Source of the DNA: Ciborinia camelliae
Lineage: Eukaryota > Ascomycota > Leotiomycetes > Helotiales > Sclerotiniaceae
Direction: 5' to 3'
Assembly (NCBI GenBank): GCA_025890175.1
Contig: JANPYM010000007.1
Location: 1,244,209-1,308,208, forward strand
DNA length: 64,000 nt
Below are positions 63,036 through 64,000 of this stretch, piece by piece. Positions within the stretch are counted from its first letter, which is position 1. Each line of letters starts with the position of its first letter. The notes beneath the pieces are model-generated. The model searched no databases. It worked only from the letters and a program-made list of their open reading frames with translations, and had not been told where the DNA came from. The translations under genes and the position numbers were made by a program.

Positions 63036-64000
63036 ATGGCTGATGACGAGTTCGACATTGACATCTATGGAGATGCCAACACTGAACAGGATGCAATCTT
63101 CAAAAAGGATGACGAAGGTGATGTCAAGATTGAAGGCGTTGAAGTTTCTGTTGCCGCCGTTGCCGACACTAATGGTGAAGTCGAAGAGCAAGATGACGAT
63201 TATGTAGATATCAAGGTTAGTAATGAGAAGGATAAACTCATGGAAGGACAGCAACAAATAAAAAGTACGGACGAATCTGGACAAGACCTTCTCAACATAC
63301 CCAAACAGGCTCCTCAACAACAAGGTGTAAAAAGAAAGGAGGGCTCTGACGATCGTCCAATCGATCATGGAGCAACTACAGCTTTGCTCATATCGGAGTT
63401 ACATTGGTGGAATACTGACGATGATATCCGGGGTTGGATTAATCAGGCTCAAGTGGAAGATGAGCTGAAGGAGATGACCTTTTCCGAGCACAAAGTTAAT
63501 GGAAAAAGCAAGGGGTATTTTACTACATACTCTAGTCTCTCAATGTCGAACTTTTGCTAACTCTAAGCACAGACAAGCTTACATAGAATTCACATCTCAA
63601 CAAGCTGCAACGGCAGCGAAACGGAAGATTGACGCTTTTGGCGAAGGTCAACAATATGTCAAGAAGCAGACTGTAACATACCACAACCCAAATGTCAACC
63701 CATTCCGTACTTTACCCAAAGACGCCCCAGCCCGTGCCACCAAAGAAGGTCAAAATAACCGATCGAGCTCGGGATCAGGAGGTTACAATAGTGAGAGGGG
63801 CAATCATACTACAGGCAACTTTGGTGGTAATTTTCGTGGTCGTGGGGGTGGATACAACTCTTCCCGTGGAGGCATGAACAATAACATGAACCAAGGCAAC
63901 TATAACCGTAACTTTTCGGGGGCAGGAGGATCTCTGGGCGGTGGCTTTAATTCTCCAATGGGCGGTGGATTCCAAGGAAATCCCATGGGAAATCAATTTG
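63036..64000 (+). CDS. CPSF6/CFIm68-like RRM protein, 3' end beyond window
   Basis: Exon 1 63036-63514 and exon 2 from 63573, open to the window end. It starts MADDEFDIDIYGD, followed by acidic sequence and a lysine-rich part. One RRM lies at about 123-200: ALLISELHWWNTDDDIRGW carries RNP2, and KSKGQAYIEFTSQQAATAAKR carries RNP1. TYHNPNVNPFRTLPKD follows, then a glycine/asparagine/arginine-rich region (GGNFRGRGGGYNSSRGG). ELHWWNTDDDIR closely resembles the NLTWWTTDEDL of CPSF6/CPSF7-type RRMs, mRNA 3'-processing cleavage factor I subunits; that role is inferred. The 58-nt intron has a TGCTAAC branch point. The C-terminus is not seen. Confidence 0.85.

Overview
This window looks like a nuclear chromosome segment from a filamentous ascomycete, most likely a leotiomycete (Helotiales-type). 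The basis is the short introns with GTRNGT donors and CTAAC-type branch points, compact multi-exon genes, a CFEM/GPI protein, a fungal-type CENP-T, and AT-rich transposon remains mutated mainly by C-to-T and G-to-A transitions, as repeat-induced point mutation (RIP) produces. The species cannot be named from the sequence alone. All exon structures were read by eye; every completed gene model closes in frame.

The window has two very different halves. Bases 1 to about 40,600 are an extremely AT-rich block with no intact protein gene. It consists of nested, RIP-degraded transposons: a 7.7-kb LTR retrotransposon with two 274-bp LTRs (18718-26418); a 505-bp miniature LTR element with 156-bp LTRs (15779-16283); a Ty1/copia remnant on the minus strand near 14.3 kb; three families of short solo-LTR-like elements of about 90-180 bp, most with exact 5-bp target duplications; a tandem-repeat-bearing composite repeat in three copies, including a Tc1/mariner-like MITE; and long AT minisatellites (9.4-12.7 kb). 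Larger repeats (R1, R2) occur in direct or inverted copies and serve as paralogous empty sites for several insertions. Two 10-N assembly gaps are present, and the second sits inside what looks like an artificial duplication of about 1.18 kb.

Bases about 40,600 to 64,000 are ordinary gene-rich DNA with eleven genes: rac1 GTPase (+), NOP6-like RRM protein (-), CFEM GPI-anchored protein (-), CMS1 90S pre-ribosome factor (-), CENP-T kinetochore protein (+), SURF1/Shy1 cytochrome c oxidase assembly factor (-), UAS/UBX-domain protein (+), DUF7704-like membrane protein (-), two-Myb telobox-type protein (+), DCAF11/LEC14B-like WD40 protein (-), SEC61 gamma/Sss1 (-), plus the 5' part of a CPSF6-like RRM protein (+) cut by the window end. 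These are mostly conserved housekeeping genes with no evident pathway cluster. Two of them (NOP6, CMS1) act in small-subunit ribosome assembly. Decayed copies of one of the short LTR families also occur on both sides of the DUF7704-like gene.

The best candidates for something undescribed are the short LTR families with the 505-bp miniature element, the composite repeat whose copies carry different tandem arrays next to one conserved core, and the recurrent clusters of RTCACRTG sites in otherwise unrelated LTR-like islands.
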